A DNA stretch of 64,000 bases from NCBI GenBank assembly GCA_023393455.1, contig JAEWLJ010000001.1:62001-126000 (forward strand), read 5' to 3'. The position numbers were made by a program, and so were the translations under genes. How positions within the stretch are numbered: position 1 is the stretch's first letter; each line of letters opens with the position of its first letter. The notes under the pieces were generated by a model. The model was not told the DNA's origin, did not search any database, and saw only the letters and a program-made list of their open reading frames with translations. The stretch comes from Methanobacteriota archaeon. GTDB lineage: Archaea > Halobacteriota > Methanomicrobia > Methanomicrobiales > Methanoculleaceae. Below are positions 51,719 through 60,572 of this stretch, in pieces.

Positions 51719-52918
51719 CTATTTCTGCCTCATCGCATCGACCGGGGCGAGGTTAGAGGCTCTCCACGCCGGGTAGAATCCGGCGGCGATACTCGTTCCT
51801 ATACCGAACGCCATGCCGAAGATGATGAACCCGACCGCGCTCTGGTCAAAGACCGTGAAGTTCTCGCCGAAGGTCGTTCCGGTCGTGGCGACCTCGATCG
51901 CGGCGACGCTGATCAGGTAGCCGAAGGCGGTGCTCAAGATGCCGCCGACGACGCTCCCGGTGACCCCGAGGATCATCGTTTCATACAGGAACATCCGGAG
52001 GATCTCCCCGCGCAGCACCCCGATGCTCCGCATGACGCCGATCTCTCTGATGCGCTCGGTCACCGAGATGTACATGACGTTCAAGATGTTGACGGCGGCT
52101 ACAACGAGGGCAATCCCGCCGATGCCGAGGAGAAAGACCGTGATCTGATCGTATATCTCCTCGTACTGCCCGAGCATCTCGCGCGAGTCGGAGACGTCGA
52201 CCAGATCCTCTCGCCGGTTGATCCGGATCTCGATGGCATCCTTTACGGCGTCGATCTGCTCCACATCGCCGACCCGGACGATGACCATCGGGTAGGAGTC
52301 CTTCGCCCCGAAGTGGCTCTCGTACCAGCCGTCGGAGACGACGATCGCGTAATCCGGGTTGATATCAAACCCCATCCCCCGCTCCGCGAGTACACCCGCC
52401 ACACGGACATCCTCACCCCCGATCGCGATCCTCGAACCCGGGGCTATGCCATACTCCCGGGCGAGGTGGATACCGACGAGCGCGCCCGCCTGATTCTGCC
52501 GGAGATACTGTCCCTCCGCGAGATTGAGCAGGACGGGGATATCTCCCGGTTCGAGCCCGATGATCTGGGCATACCCGCTCTCACCGCGACCGAACTCAAC
52601 CTCGTCCGCCCCCTGGAGCACCGGGATCGTCCTGTGTGGGTTTGCCGCCCGCCGGATCTCCTCGACCTCGCGGGCGGGGATGGCGGCGTCCACGGCCGTC
52701 CGCGGGTCTCCGGCGAAGGTCCCGCCGATCGCGGTGTGCGGCGTGATCACGACGGTATCCCCGACATCGGTGATGATGTTCGCGGCGAGGAGGTTGATGC
52801 TGTTGCCCATGACGCCGAGAGAGGCGATCGCGACGACCCCGATGACGATACCGATGATCGAGAGCGCCGAGCGTATCCAGTGCCTCTGAAGGTTTCGTGC
52901 CGCGAGCGAGAAGAACAC
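51719..52918 (-). CDS. MacB/FtsX-type ABC exporter permease B
   Basis: The 399-residue paralogue of permease A shares the same layout: NLQRHWIRSALSIIGIVIG at the N-terminus, a large extracytoplasmic domain and the FtsX motif GVMRSIGVLRGEILRMFLYE (about 296-315). Two different permeases probably form a heterodimer. Its start overlaps the last base of the ATPase gene, and permease A begins soon after its stop, so the three are one transcript. Confidence 0.88.
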   Translation of the reverse strand: MFFSLAARNLQRHWIRSALSIIGIVIGVVAIASLGVMGNSINLLAANIITDVGDTVVITPHTAIGGTFAGDPRTAVDAAIPAREVEEIRRAANPHRTIPVLQGADEVEFGRGESGYAQIIGLEPGDIPVLLNLAEGQYLRQNQAGALVGIHLAREYGIAPGSRIAIGGEDVRVAGVLAERGMGFDINPDYAIVVSDGWYESHFGAKDSYPMVIVRVGDVEQIDAVKDAIEIRINRREDLVDVSDSREMLGQYEEIYDQITVFLLGIGGIALVVAAVNILNVMYISVTERIREIGVMRSIGVLRGEILRMFLYETMILGVTGSVVGGILSTAFGYLISVAAIEVATTGTTFGENFTVFDQSAVGFIIFGMAFGIGTSIAAGFYPAWRASNLAPVDAMRQK

Positions 52919-53592
52919 TACGCCAGCCTCCCGTCCACGATCCGGATCGTGCGGCGAGCGTACGCGGCGACCCCCGGATCGTGGGTGACCATGATGACGG
53001 TCTTGCCCTCCCGGTTCTCTGCCGCGAGGAGGTCCATGATCGCCGACCCGGTCTTCGAGTCCAGGTTGCCGGTCGGCTCGTCGCAGAGGAGAAGGTCGGG
53101 GTTGTTGACGAGCGCCCGGGCGATCGCGACCCGCTGCTGCTGCCCTCCGGAGAGTTCGGCCGGCTTATGGGCGAAGTGGGTCTCGGCGATCTCGACGGCC
53201 GTCAGAACCTCGATCGCCCGGCGCCGGCTCTCCTCCCGGCCGGTGGTGAGAATGATCGGAAACTCGACGTTCTCGACCGCCGAGAGGAGGGGGATCAGGT
53301 TGAACTGCTGGAAGACGAACCCAATGCGGTCGCGCCGGAGCCGGGTGAGGTCGTCGTCGCTCATCTGAGAGATCTCCTGCCCGGAGAGGAAGATCTCGCC
53401 GCGGGTCGGGACGTCGAGACAGCCCATCATGTTCAGGAGCGTCGACTTCCCGGAGCCCGAAGGCCCCATCACGGCGATGAACTCACCCGGATCGACGGTG
53501 AGGGTGACGCGGTCGAGCGCCACGACGGCGCCTGCAGGAAGGGGATAGATCTTGCTGACCTCCTCGAACCGGAGGATCGGCTCGCCGCTCAC
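52918..53592 (-). CDS. MacB/LolD-type ABC exporter ATPase
   Basis: The 224-residue ATPase has Walker A GPSGSGKST (about 43-51), the Q-loop FVFQQFNLIPLL, signature LSGGQQQR and Walker B LLLCDEPTGNLDSKTG. F-N-L-I-P and GNLDS are typical of the LolD/MacB group. It powers the two FtsX permeases encoded next. It overlaps the surface-protein gene upstream by four bases. Confidence 0.92.
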   Translation of the reverse strand: MSGEPILRFEEVSKIYPLPAGAVVALDRVTLTVDPGEFIAVMGPSGSGKSTLLNMMGCLDVPTRGEIFLSGQEISQMSDDDLTRLRRDRIGFVFQQFNLIPLLSAVENVEFPIILTTGREESRRRAIEVLTAVEIAETHFAHKPAELSGGQQQRVAIARALVNNPDLLLCDEPTGNLDSKTGSAIMDLLAAENREGKTVIMVTHDPGVAAYARRTIRIVDGRLA

Positions 53593-54719
53593 CGCCGCCT
53601 CCGGACGTACCAGAGGGCCGCAAGGCTGGCGACGATGGCGGCCAGCGCCACGGCGGCAACGGCCACAATGGGTAGCCCGGTACCGGCGGTCTCCTCTGCG
53701 GTGCGGTTCTCGAGCGAGATCGGCCGTGTAACGGTGTAGGGGTTGCCGTCGTCGTCCCGATACCCGATGACGAGCGGGATCTCCTCCACGGTTCCGTCGG
53801 TCGTAAACGTCATCTCGAACGCCGAGATGTCGTCGGGATCGAGCGTCCCGACGACGTAGACCCGGAAGGGTTCGGTGGGCGTCGCGGGGGCGCCCGCGGA
53901 GATGACGACCGATCGGGCGGGCTCGAGCCCCGCGTTCATGACGTCGCCCGTCGCGCGGTAGGTGTCTCCTTCGACGGAGACCTCGACGTTGGTGACGATG
54001 GGATCGGCCTGCCGTTTGTCCTCGCCGAACGCGACCGGCAACACGAGATCCGCGGTGTGAGTGTTGATCCCGTTGCGCCAGACCACCTGGAACGTGACGT
54101 TCGTCTCGGCGGCCGGGGTCAGGTTGAAGGCAACGGTTCCGGACGCGTCAGGGGCGAGGGTGCCGATGAACGCGCTGCCCGGCGTGACGGAGAAGTCCGC
54201 GCCCCGGGGGATCACCTGGACACCTGAGGCGGCGTTCGACCGCGGGTTCGCCACCAGAACCGTGATGCCGACCGTCCGGGACCCGGAGAAGGTCTCGGGC
54301 CTCTCGAAGAACGACACCTCAAGCGGGGTGCCGTCGACCCTGACCGGAACCGGGTGGGTGAGGGTTCCGTTCTCCCGGAGATCGAGGGAGAAGCGCGGGT
54401 AATACGTCCCGCCCGGCACGTCCACCCGGATGGCGAAGGTGAACGTCCGGTTGAGACCGGCCCCGAGAGCCCCGACCGAGGGGTAGGGTTCGGAGCTCGG
54501 GACGACGCCGTCCTCGTAGAGGCGGGCGCCGCCGAGCGGGAGGGTGGACGAGCCGGTGTTCTGCACGGCAACCATCACAAAGCCCGTATCACCCGGCATC
54601 AGGACCTCCGGCTCGACCGCAACGGACGTCACCGTCACGTTGCCCTGCCCTCCCGCAACCGGGGAGACGAGAAGGCATACCAGGACGAACAGGATGGGGA
54701 GGAGACGACCAGGTTCCAC
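53589..54719 (-). CDS. COG1361-type surface protein linked to the ABC exporter
   Basis: The 376-residue protein starts with GTG and has a signal sequence (about 1-23), three Ig-like COG1361 domains (for example VEPEVLMPGDTGFVMVAVQNTG at 35-56) with many N-x-S/T sites, and a C-terminal membrane anchor followed by RRRR. It heads the operon surface protein-ATPase-permease-permease. It takes the place of a MacA-type adaptor and may collect or deliver the exported material at the cell surface. The exact ligand is unknown. Confidence 0.82.
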   Translation of the reverse strand: MEPGRLLPILFVLVCLLVSPVAGGQGNVTVTSVAVEPEVLMPGDTGFVMVAVQNTGSSTLPLGGARLYEDGVVPSSEPYPSVGALGAGLNRTFTFAIRVDVPGGTYYPRFSLDLRENGTLTHPVPVRVDGTPLEVSFFERPETFSGSRTVGITVLVANPRSNAASGVQVIPRGADFSVTPGSAFIGTLAPDASGTVAFNLTPAAETNVTFQVVWRNGINTHTADLVLPVAFGEDKRQADPIVTNVEVSVEGDTYRATGDVMNAGLEPARSVVISAGAPATPTEPFRVYVVGTLDPDDISAFEMTFTTDGTVEEIPLVIGYRDDDGNPYTVTRPISLENRTAEETAGTGLPIVAVAAVALAAIVASLAALWYVRRRR

Positions 54720-54850
54720 ACGGGAGAATGGAGAGAGCCTCTACTTCAACGTTATCCCCGCATCACCCCCGGGACGGCATAAGACCTTTGACGGCAGAGG
54801 GCGATATCTCTTGGAACAATCTTTCCCCCCGACGGGGTTCCGAGGAGACT

Positions 54851-56473
54851 ATGGGACTGAACAAGATCTACATCATCGGCCACAAGCAGCCCGACACCGA
54901 CAGCATCTGCAGCGTCATCGGCTACGCCGAACTCCTGAACCGCGCCGAGCCCGGGAAGTACATCCCCGCCCGGTGCGGGGAGGTGAGCCCGGAGACGAGG
55001 TTTGCGCTCGATACGTTCAACGCCGAGGAGCCGGCCTACGTAGCGAGCGTCGAGCCCACCGTATCGGATATACCGCTCGATACCCGGAGCGCCCGCCAGG
55101 ACGTCCCGACGGTCGACGTCGCCGCGCTGATGGACGACTACGACATGCGAAACATGCCGATCACAGACGGTGACGAGACCCTGGTCGGTCTCGTGAGCGA
55201 GTACGGCCTCGCCCGGTCCTACGTCAGAAAGAACCCCCGGGAACAGCTCTCGCTCATCCCGATGCCGCTCGAGACCCTCGCCCGCATCCTGGACGGCCGA
55301 ATCGTCGTTTCGTCGCGCGAGGCGCTCGGGGAAGCCCGGGTTTACACCGTCATCGACGCCCTGCACGTCACCCTCTCCCGGTTGACGCCTGATGACATCG
55401 CGATCGTCGGGGACAACGAACCCGCCCAGCTCGCGCTGATATCGGCAGGGGTCGCCGCGCTCATCATCGCCGAAGGGGCGCCGGTGGGCGAGCGGGTGAT
55501 CGACGCCGCGCGGACAAGGGGCGCCTCGGTGCTCGCGACGACGCTCGACGCCTTCAGCGTCGGGAAGATGATCAGCCTCTCTCTCCCCGCAAGCATGATC
55601 ATGGAGACCGACATTCCAACAGTACGTCTGGAAGACTCGCTTGAATATGCAAAGAGCGTCGTCTCGAACTCCAAGTTCAGGACGGCCTGCGTCGTCGGCG
55701 ATGAGCGGCAGCATATCGGGCTCGTATCCCGGACGACGCTGATGCAGGAAGTCCAGAAGTCAGTGATCCTCCTCGACCACAACGAGTACTCCCAGGCCGT
55801 GGACGGGATCGAGCAGGCGGACATCCTCGAGATCATCGACCACCACCGCCTCGGCGCGATCTCTACCTTAAAGCCGGTGAGGTTCCTCAACGACCCCGTG
55901 GGGTCGACCTCGACGATCGTCGCGAACAAGTTCATCGAGGCCTGCGTGGAACCCACGCCGTCGACTGCCGGGCTCCTCCTCTCGGGGGTTCTCTCGGACA
56001 CGATGGTGATGAAACTCTCGACGACCACCCCGGCGGATATCCGGGCGGCCGACTACCTCGCGGGGATCGCCGGGGTCGACCCGGCCGAGTATGGGCCGGA
56101 ACTGATCCGGAAGGGCATGGACCTCGACAGCCTCCCGAAGGAAGAACTCCTCACCCGGGATATGAAGCGCTACAACCTCTTCGGGAAGAGCATCATGGTC
56201 TCGCAGGTGATGGCGTCGTCGTTTGATTTCGCAGAGACCCACGCCACAGAGATCCGCAAGGAGATCGAGCGCCTCCGGACGACGATGGGGGTCGACTGCT
56301 TCTTCGCCCTCTTTACGAACGTCTTTAGTAACGCAAGCGACCTCTTCGCCGCCGGGGACGAAGCCTGCATCGCCAAGATGGAACTCCGGGACCAGCCCGT
56401 CCGGCTCGAAGGCGTCATGTCCCGCAAAAAAGATTTCATCCCGAAGTTCGGGCATATGTTCCGGCAGATCTAG
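54851..56473 (+). CDS. Family II manganese-dependent inorganic pyrophosphatase with CBS domains
   Basis: The 540-residue enzyme hydrolyses pyrophosphate. The N-terminal DHH half starts IYIIGHKQPDTDSICSVIGY (about 6-25), with the metal-binding His and Asp residues. A regulatory insert follows, with a CBS domain (about 90-120), a DRTGG-like domain (about 150-240) and a second CBS domain (about 255-305). The DHH core resumes with LLDHNEYSQ and EIIDHHRLG (about 310-345), then DHHA2. The order matches nucleotide-regulated CBS-pyrophosphatases. ATG 54851 has GAGGAG upstream. Confidence 0.92.
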   Translation: MGLNKIYIIGHKQPDTDSICSVIGYAELLNRAEPGKYIPARCGEVSPETRFALDTFNAEEPAYVASVEPTVSDIPLDTRSARQDVPTVDVAALMDDYDMRNMPITDGDETLVGLVSEYGLARSYVRKNPREQLSLIPMPLETLARILDGRIVVSSREALGEARVYTVIDALHVTLSRLTPDDIAIVGDNEPAQLALISAGVAALIIAEGAPVGERVIDAARTRGASVLATTLDAFSVGKMISLSLPASMIMETDIPTVRLEDSLEYAKSVVSNSKFRTACVVGDERQHIGLVSRTTLMQEVQKSVILLDHNEYSQAVDGIEQADILEIIDHHRLGAISTLKPVRFLNDPVGSTSTIVANKFIEACVEPTPSTAGLLLSGVLSDTMVMKLSTTTPADIRAADYLAGIAGVDPAEYGPELIRKGMDLDSLPKEELLTRDMKRYNLFGKSIMVSQVMASSFDFAETHATEIRKEIERLRTTMGVDCFFALFTNVFSNASDLFAAGDEACIAKMELRDQPVRLEGVMSRKKDFIPKFGHMFRQI

Positions 56474-56483
56474 CCGCCGGAAC

Positions 56484-57809
56484 TCACTCGTCCTTTTTCT
56501 TGAGCATCCCGGCAGCGTAGCGGGCGAGCCCGTAAACGCCGTCGGTCGAGGGGTGGACCTCGACGATCTCGCCGAAGTCATCGACGGTGATGCCCTGCTT
56601 CATCAGGTAGCCGATATAGGAGAGGAGGAGCGACGCCCCGGGGACGGCGGCGGCCGCCCCAAGGAGCCGGCCGCTCCCGGGATCGACCCGGATCTGGGCA
56701 AGCCCCGCCCAGCCGCCCGCGACGTCCCAGAACGAACCGGGACCCGCAGGCGCGGGGGCCGAGAGGGTGATGCCTCCGTCGCCGCCGGCGGTCGCCGCGA
56801 AAGCGTAATCGTAGCGGAGGCTCATCCCCTGCGGGATGCCCTCGTAGTCCATGACGGTCTCGCGGCCGAGGATGTTCTCGGCCGCCACCACGCCCTCCCT
56901 CCTGGCCGCGGGGGTGAGGTAAGGCGGGCCGATGACGTCACCGGCCGCGTAGACGCCCGGAACGCTCGTCTGCATCCGCCGATCGACGATGACCGCCCCG
57001 TCCGGGCGCTTCTTGGGCCCCTGGAGCATCTCAGAGTTCGGGACAAGCCCGGTTGCAAGCAGCACGGCATCGGCCTCGATCTCCTCGCCACCTGCGAGAA
57101 GGACCGAGCGGACCCTTCCGCCGCCTTCGATGCTCGTAACCGGGGTCCCTTCGCGGATCTCGACCCCGGCAAGATCGCGCAACGCCGCGGAGCGCATCTT
57201 CTCGTCGAGATCCCCGAGCAGCCCGTGCCGGGCGATGATATCGACCTCGACCCCGAAGGCATGGAATATATGGGCGAACTCCGCCGCCACCACTCCGCCG
57301 CCGATGACGACCATGCGGCGAGGGAGATCGGGCATGGCGGGGAGCGTCCGGTAGGTATGGACGCCGGAGAGGTCGGTGCCGGGGATGTCGGGGATTGCCG
57401 GCCGCGACCCGGTTGCCGCAAGGACTGCGTCCGCTCGCACCTCCTCGTCGCCGATGAAGACCCGGCTCCCCTCCAGTCGGCTCTCGGCCCCGTAGACGAT
57501 ATCGACCCCCGCCCGGCGGGTCTCCGCATCGAGAACCGAGGAGAGTTTATCCTGGACTTCGCAGATTCGCCCCCGGATCGCCGGATAGGAGACGGTCGGC
57601 ACTGAGTCGAGGATCCCGAGATCCTTCTGGGTTCTGGCAGACTCAATGAGCCGCGCAATGTCGTTCAAGGCACAGATCGTCATGCACCGCCCGTGAAGGC
57701 ACTGTCCCCCGATGCTGCGCTGCTCGACGAGCCGGACATCCTTCCCCGCCTGCGCGAGGTGGATCGCTCCGAGCCTCCCCGCGGGCCCGCCACCGATGAC
57801 GACGATCAT
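56484..57809 (-). CDS. Class I pyridine nucleotide-disulfide oxidoreductase
   Basis: The 441-residue flavoprotein has an FAD motif VVIGGGPAGRLGAI (about 3-16), the redox-active disulfide in GGQCLHGRCM (C-x4-C, about 34-43), an NAD-binding motif MVVIGGGVVAAEFA and VPGVYAAGDVIG. The C-terminal dimer domain has EVHPST, the active-site His-Pro. It resembles dihydrolipoamide dehydrogenase or mycothione/trypanothione-type reductases, though no 2-oxoacid complex genes are near. It follows the unknown gene at 57819 by nine bases and probably works with it. Confidence 0.85.
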   Translation of the reverse strand: MIVVIGGGPAGRLGAIHLAQAGKDVRLVEQRSIGGQCLHGRCMTICALNDIARLIESARTQKDLGILDSVPTVSYPAIRGRICEVQDKLSSVLDAETRRAGVDIVYGAESRLEGSRVFIGDEEVRADAVLAATGSRPAIPDIPGTDLSGVHTYRTLPAMPDLPRRMVVIGGGVVAAEFAHIFHAFGVEVDIIARHGLLGDLDEKMRSAALRDLAGVEIREGTPVTSIEGGGRVRSVLLAGGEEIEADAVLLATGLVPNSEMLQGPKKRPDGAVIVDRRMQTSVPGVYAAGDVIGPPYLTPAARREGVVAAENILGRETVMDYEGIPQGMSLRYDYAFAATAGGDGGITLSAPAPAGPGSFWDVAGGWAGLAQIRVDPGSGRLLGAAAAVPGASLLLSYIGYLMKQGITVDDFGEIVEVHPSTDGVYGLARYAAGMLKKKDE

Positions 57810-57818
57810 GATCTCTTC

Positions 57819-58799
57819 CTACAGCAGTTCGACGCCTTCGTCCATCGGCATCGAGAGGATCTCGCCGGTGAACCCATTGACCTCGACGATCTTGCTCCCG
57901 CCCCGCACCTGCCAGACCGGCACGTAGACGGCCTCGATATCGATCTTAATGTTGTTCCGGTCAGGTTTGAGGGTCTTTTCCTCGTAGAATATGGCGTCGC
58001 CCTTCTCGTAGCGGAACCGCACCTTCTGGGTGAGACGGTCGATGATGTCCCGCACGAGCTGCTCCTCCACGTCCTCCCGCACGAGCCGGGTGGCGACGAT
58101 CTCGGACCCGAACGGAACCGGGCCCCGCTCGATCTCGTCAGGATTGATCTCCATCTTCAGGCCGTTGATGGCGTTGACCGCTCCGGTACCCTCGGCGTCG
58201 AAGGAGACCAGCCGGTCTTTCACCTCGCGCTCGCCGGTGCTCACGTAGCGGTAGTTCCAGTAGGGGATGAACCGGCACTTCGCCGTCCCTTGCAGCCCGG
58301 CGATACCGCAGGCGCGCTTCTCGGAGACCTTCAACTGGAGATGGGGGAGCTCCGGCCCATCCTGCGGCTCTTCCTTCACCGGCGCAGCCTTCACCGGCGC
58401 AGGAGAAGCCTCGATCTTCCCCCGCCGAACCGTCCGGACCGGGCCGGGGAGGTCCAGGATCAGGGCCTGTCCGAGCACCTCCGCAAGATCGGCCCTGCCT
58501 GCGTAGCAGACGAACTCGTCAGGCCCCCACCGGATGCAGTCCTCCGTCTGCACCGCCGGATCGAGGGTGAAGAGCAGTTTCCTGCAGACCCAGTCGTCCT
58601 CGCCGGTGCGCAGGCGGTAGATCATCGAATCGAAGCTCCCAATCGTCTCCGGATCGTCCGAGCAGAGCACCACCAGGGCGTCTTCACTCCCGACGGCGGA
58701 GAGATCCAGCGGGTCGCCGACCTCCTCAACGTCGTAGGAGGCCGCGGCAAGGATCCGCTTCAGCACGTTCCGGGCTTTTTCCCGAGTCCCACTCTCCAT
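57819..58799 (-). CDS. Uncharacterised archaeal protein partnered with a flavin disulfide reductase
   Basis: I do not recognise this 326-residue protein. Residues 1-120 form a probable alpha/beta domain (DALVVLCSDDPETIGSF). A Pro/Ala-rich linker lies near 125-150. Residues 155-326 form a second domain with KRACGIAGLQGTAKCRFIP (two Cys about 12 apart), YWNYRYV and a C-terminal strand-rich end (VYVPVWQVRGG, VEVNGFTGEIL) that recalls PepSY-like folds. It is the first gene of a two-gene unit with the disulfide reductase. No membrane segment was seen. Confidence 0.7.
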   Translation of the reverse strand: MESGTREKARNVLKRILAAASYDVEEVGDPLDLSAVGSEDALVVLCSDDPETIGSFDSMIYRLRTGEDDWVCRKLLFTLDPAVQTEDCIRWGPDEFVCYAGRADLAEVLGQALILDLPGPVRTVRRGKIEASPAPVKAAPVKEEPQDGPELPHLQLKVSEKRACGIAGLQGTAKCRFIPYWNYRYVSTGEREVKDRLVSFDAEGTGAVNAINGLKMEINPDEIERGPVPFGSEIVATRLVREDVEEQLVRDIIDRLTQKVRFRYEKGDAIFYEEKTLKPDRNNIKIDIEAVYVPVWQVRGGSKIVEVNGFTGEILSMPMDEGVELL

Positions 58800-58974
58800 T
58801 CATCTTACACTATCACAGGGAGATAGAACAAGTTTTCCCTTCGGGCCAGGTTGCCGGGAAAGCATAACCGGGGGTGCGCGGGACGGCGAAGGGCAGGTTC
58901 AGCCCGGGTTCCTGCCGGAAGGACCCGTCGAATCCGGAAGACAACACATTTTTCTTCGCAGAGCAAGAGATCTG

Positions 58975-59724
58975 ATGATGCAAGCTCCCCTGAAGTTCAC
59001 CAACCACCGCATCGAGGAGTACGCGCTCAAGGTGACCTACCGCCCTGAGGACGACACGGGGAAGATCATCTACAACCTCTCGCTCATCGAGAGCCACGAC
59101 CTCGAGTTCGCGCTCTCCGTCATGAAAGAGGCGCACAGACGGGGCATCACCATCAGCAACCGGTTCCTGGTTGCTGGACCGGGGGAGCAGGTCGGCGACT
59201 ATACCGTGCCGGATGGGCGGCACGCCATCTGCACGATGTGCAGTATCACGCTCGATGCGCTTCTTCTCCAGCGCGGCATCCCGGCGAGCCCGATCGGGGG
59301 CGGGATCGTCGAGGTCAACAGGAGGGTTGCGCAACGGTTCACGAGCCTGATCCTCTATAGTGACACCACCCTCGATCCCCTCGAGGTCCTCATCTCCCAG
59401 GAGGCCACGTCGATCCTCGACGTCATGGACCACGGGAAGGGCAATATCCTCGCAAACATCAGGGAGTGCCACATGGATGCCGAACACCTCCTGGGTGAGG
59501 TGCTCGACGAACTTGCGTCCATCGGGTTCTCTGGAATCCTCGACGTCGGCGCCCCGAACGTCCCCCTGCTCGGGGTCCCGGTGAGCCCGCAGTACCTGGG
59601 CGTGGCGATGGTCGGCGGCACGAACGCGATGGCGGCCGTCAGGGAGACCGGGCGGTCGGTCGTGACCCGGGCGCTCAAAGGGCTGATCGATATCCAGGCG
59701 ATGGGCTACCTGGACGATTACTGA
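58975..59724 (+). CDS. NrpR effector domain protein (DUF128/NRD) without DNA-binding domain
   Basis: The 249-residue protein is one complete NRD domain: GKIIYNLSLIESHDLEFAL, GDYTVPDGRHAICTMCSITLD, DPLEVLISQEATSILDVM and GVPVSPQYLGVAMVGGTNAMAAV. In methanogens NrpR represses nitrogen-fixation and ammonium genes and senses 2-oxoglutarate through this domain. Here no winged-helix domain precedes it, as in the NrpRII-type subunit of Methanosarcina, which needs a DNA-binding partner. A partner should be encoded elsewhere. ATG 58975 or 58978 is the start. Confidence 0.87.
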   Translation: MMQAPLKFTNHRIEEYALKVTYRPEDDTGKIIYNLSLIESHDLEFALSVMKEAHRRGITISNRFLVAGPGEQVGDYTVPDGRHAICTMCSITLDALLLQRGIPASPIGGGIVEVNRRVAQRFTSLILYSDTTLDPLEVLISQEATSILDVMDHGKGNILANIRECHMDAEHLLGEVLDELASIGFSGILDVGAPNVPLLGVPVSPQYLGVAMVGGTNAMAAVRETGRSVVTRALKGLIDIQAMGYLDDY

Positions 59725-60509
59725 ACCGTAGCCTTCGTCCATTCCATGACGGTGGCGATATGCCGCCGCACGAAGAGGGCGAGCCCCGCAGACTCCGAAT
59801 AGAGGGCGGAGGGCTGACCGTCTGCTCCTACCATCCAGAGCAGCGCCCGGGTATTGTCCACTAAGAAGACGCCCGATCTCTCGTAGGGCAGCAGTTTCTC
59901 AGCAAGAATTGGGGTTTTGTAGAGAGTGGCGAGAGGGATGATATGGAGATGGAACCGGGAAGGCTGCTCGCCCGCCCAGCGGTCGGTGACGATATCGACC
60001 GAGACGGAGCCGGGAACGGGATCGAGCAGCGGGAGCACGCTATGCTGGAGGAGATCCCCCGTCGCGAGCAACTCCACACTCCGCTCCGCACTCTGAAACA
60101 TTCCTGCAAGGCGGGTTCTGATATTCTCTTCGCCGTAGATCGTCCAGACCAGTTCCTGGCCGCCCGGGCCTTCCAGTTCCTTCTCCCGGTAAACGGCGTC
60201 GAGGCCCTCCCGGGCTCTCTCTGCGTCGTTCTCGATCCGGCGCATCAGGTTCTCGACGCCCTGGTCGGGAGGGACCGCATCGAAGCGTTTGGGTGTCGTG
60301 TGCGAGACGCTGACCAACTCCTTCTGGACGAGACGGTCGAGGACCGGGTAGACGGATGCGCGCGGCACGCCGGAGATCTCGTGGACTTCCGTCGCGGTCG
60401 CTCCCACCGTTCTGAGAAGCCCGATGTATACGAGGGCCTCGTACTTCGTAAGTCCCAGTGATCTGAGGGATTCTAGGAGGGGGGCTGGAACGTCCCGGAG
60501 TGCCTTCAT
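59718..60509 (-). CDS. TrmB family transcriptional regulator
   Basis: The 263-residue regulator has an N-terminal winged helix (LRSLGLTKYEALVYIGLL, then TEVHEISGVPRASVYPVLDRL, about 17-60) and an effector domain (about 110-260). TrmB proteins are archaeal sugar-responsive regulators. It is divergent from the surface-protein/phosphoglucose isomerase operon, with a perfect palindrome in the 63-base gap, so it probably controls both. A TATA-like CATTTATTG on this strand puts the transcript start at the ATG. It converges on the NRD gene, overlapping by seven bases. Confidence 0.87.
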   Translation of the reverse strand: MKALRDVPAPLLESLRSLGLTKYEALVYIGLLRTVGATATEVHEISGVPRASVYPVLDRLVQKELVSVSHTTPKRFDAVPPDQGVENLMRRIENDAERAREGLDAVYREKELEGPGGQELVWTIYGEENIRTRLAGMFQSAERSVELLATGDLLQHSVLPLLDPVPGSVSVDIVTDRWAGEQPSRFHLHIIPLATLYKTPILAEKLLPYERSGVFLVDNTRALLWMVGADGQPSALYSESAGLALFVRRHIATVMEWTKATVQ

Positions 60510-60540
60510 CCATCATGTATATATACGGTCCAGCAATAAA

Positions 60541-60562
60541 TGTTGTTGCTAAGATAACAACA
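60541..60562. promoter_or_regulatory. Perfect palindromic operator, probably for the TrmB regulator
   Basis: TGTTGTT-gctaagat-AACAACA is a perfect 7+8+7 inverted repeat. It covers the predicted transcription start of the forward operon (TATA-like GTATATATAC near 60516-60525) and lies next to the reverse TATA-like element of the TrmB gene. It is well placed for repression of both genes. Confidence 0.7.
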
Positions 60563-60572
60563 AGGTGAAGAG

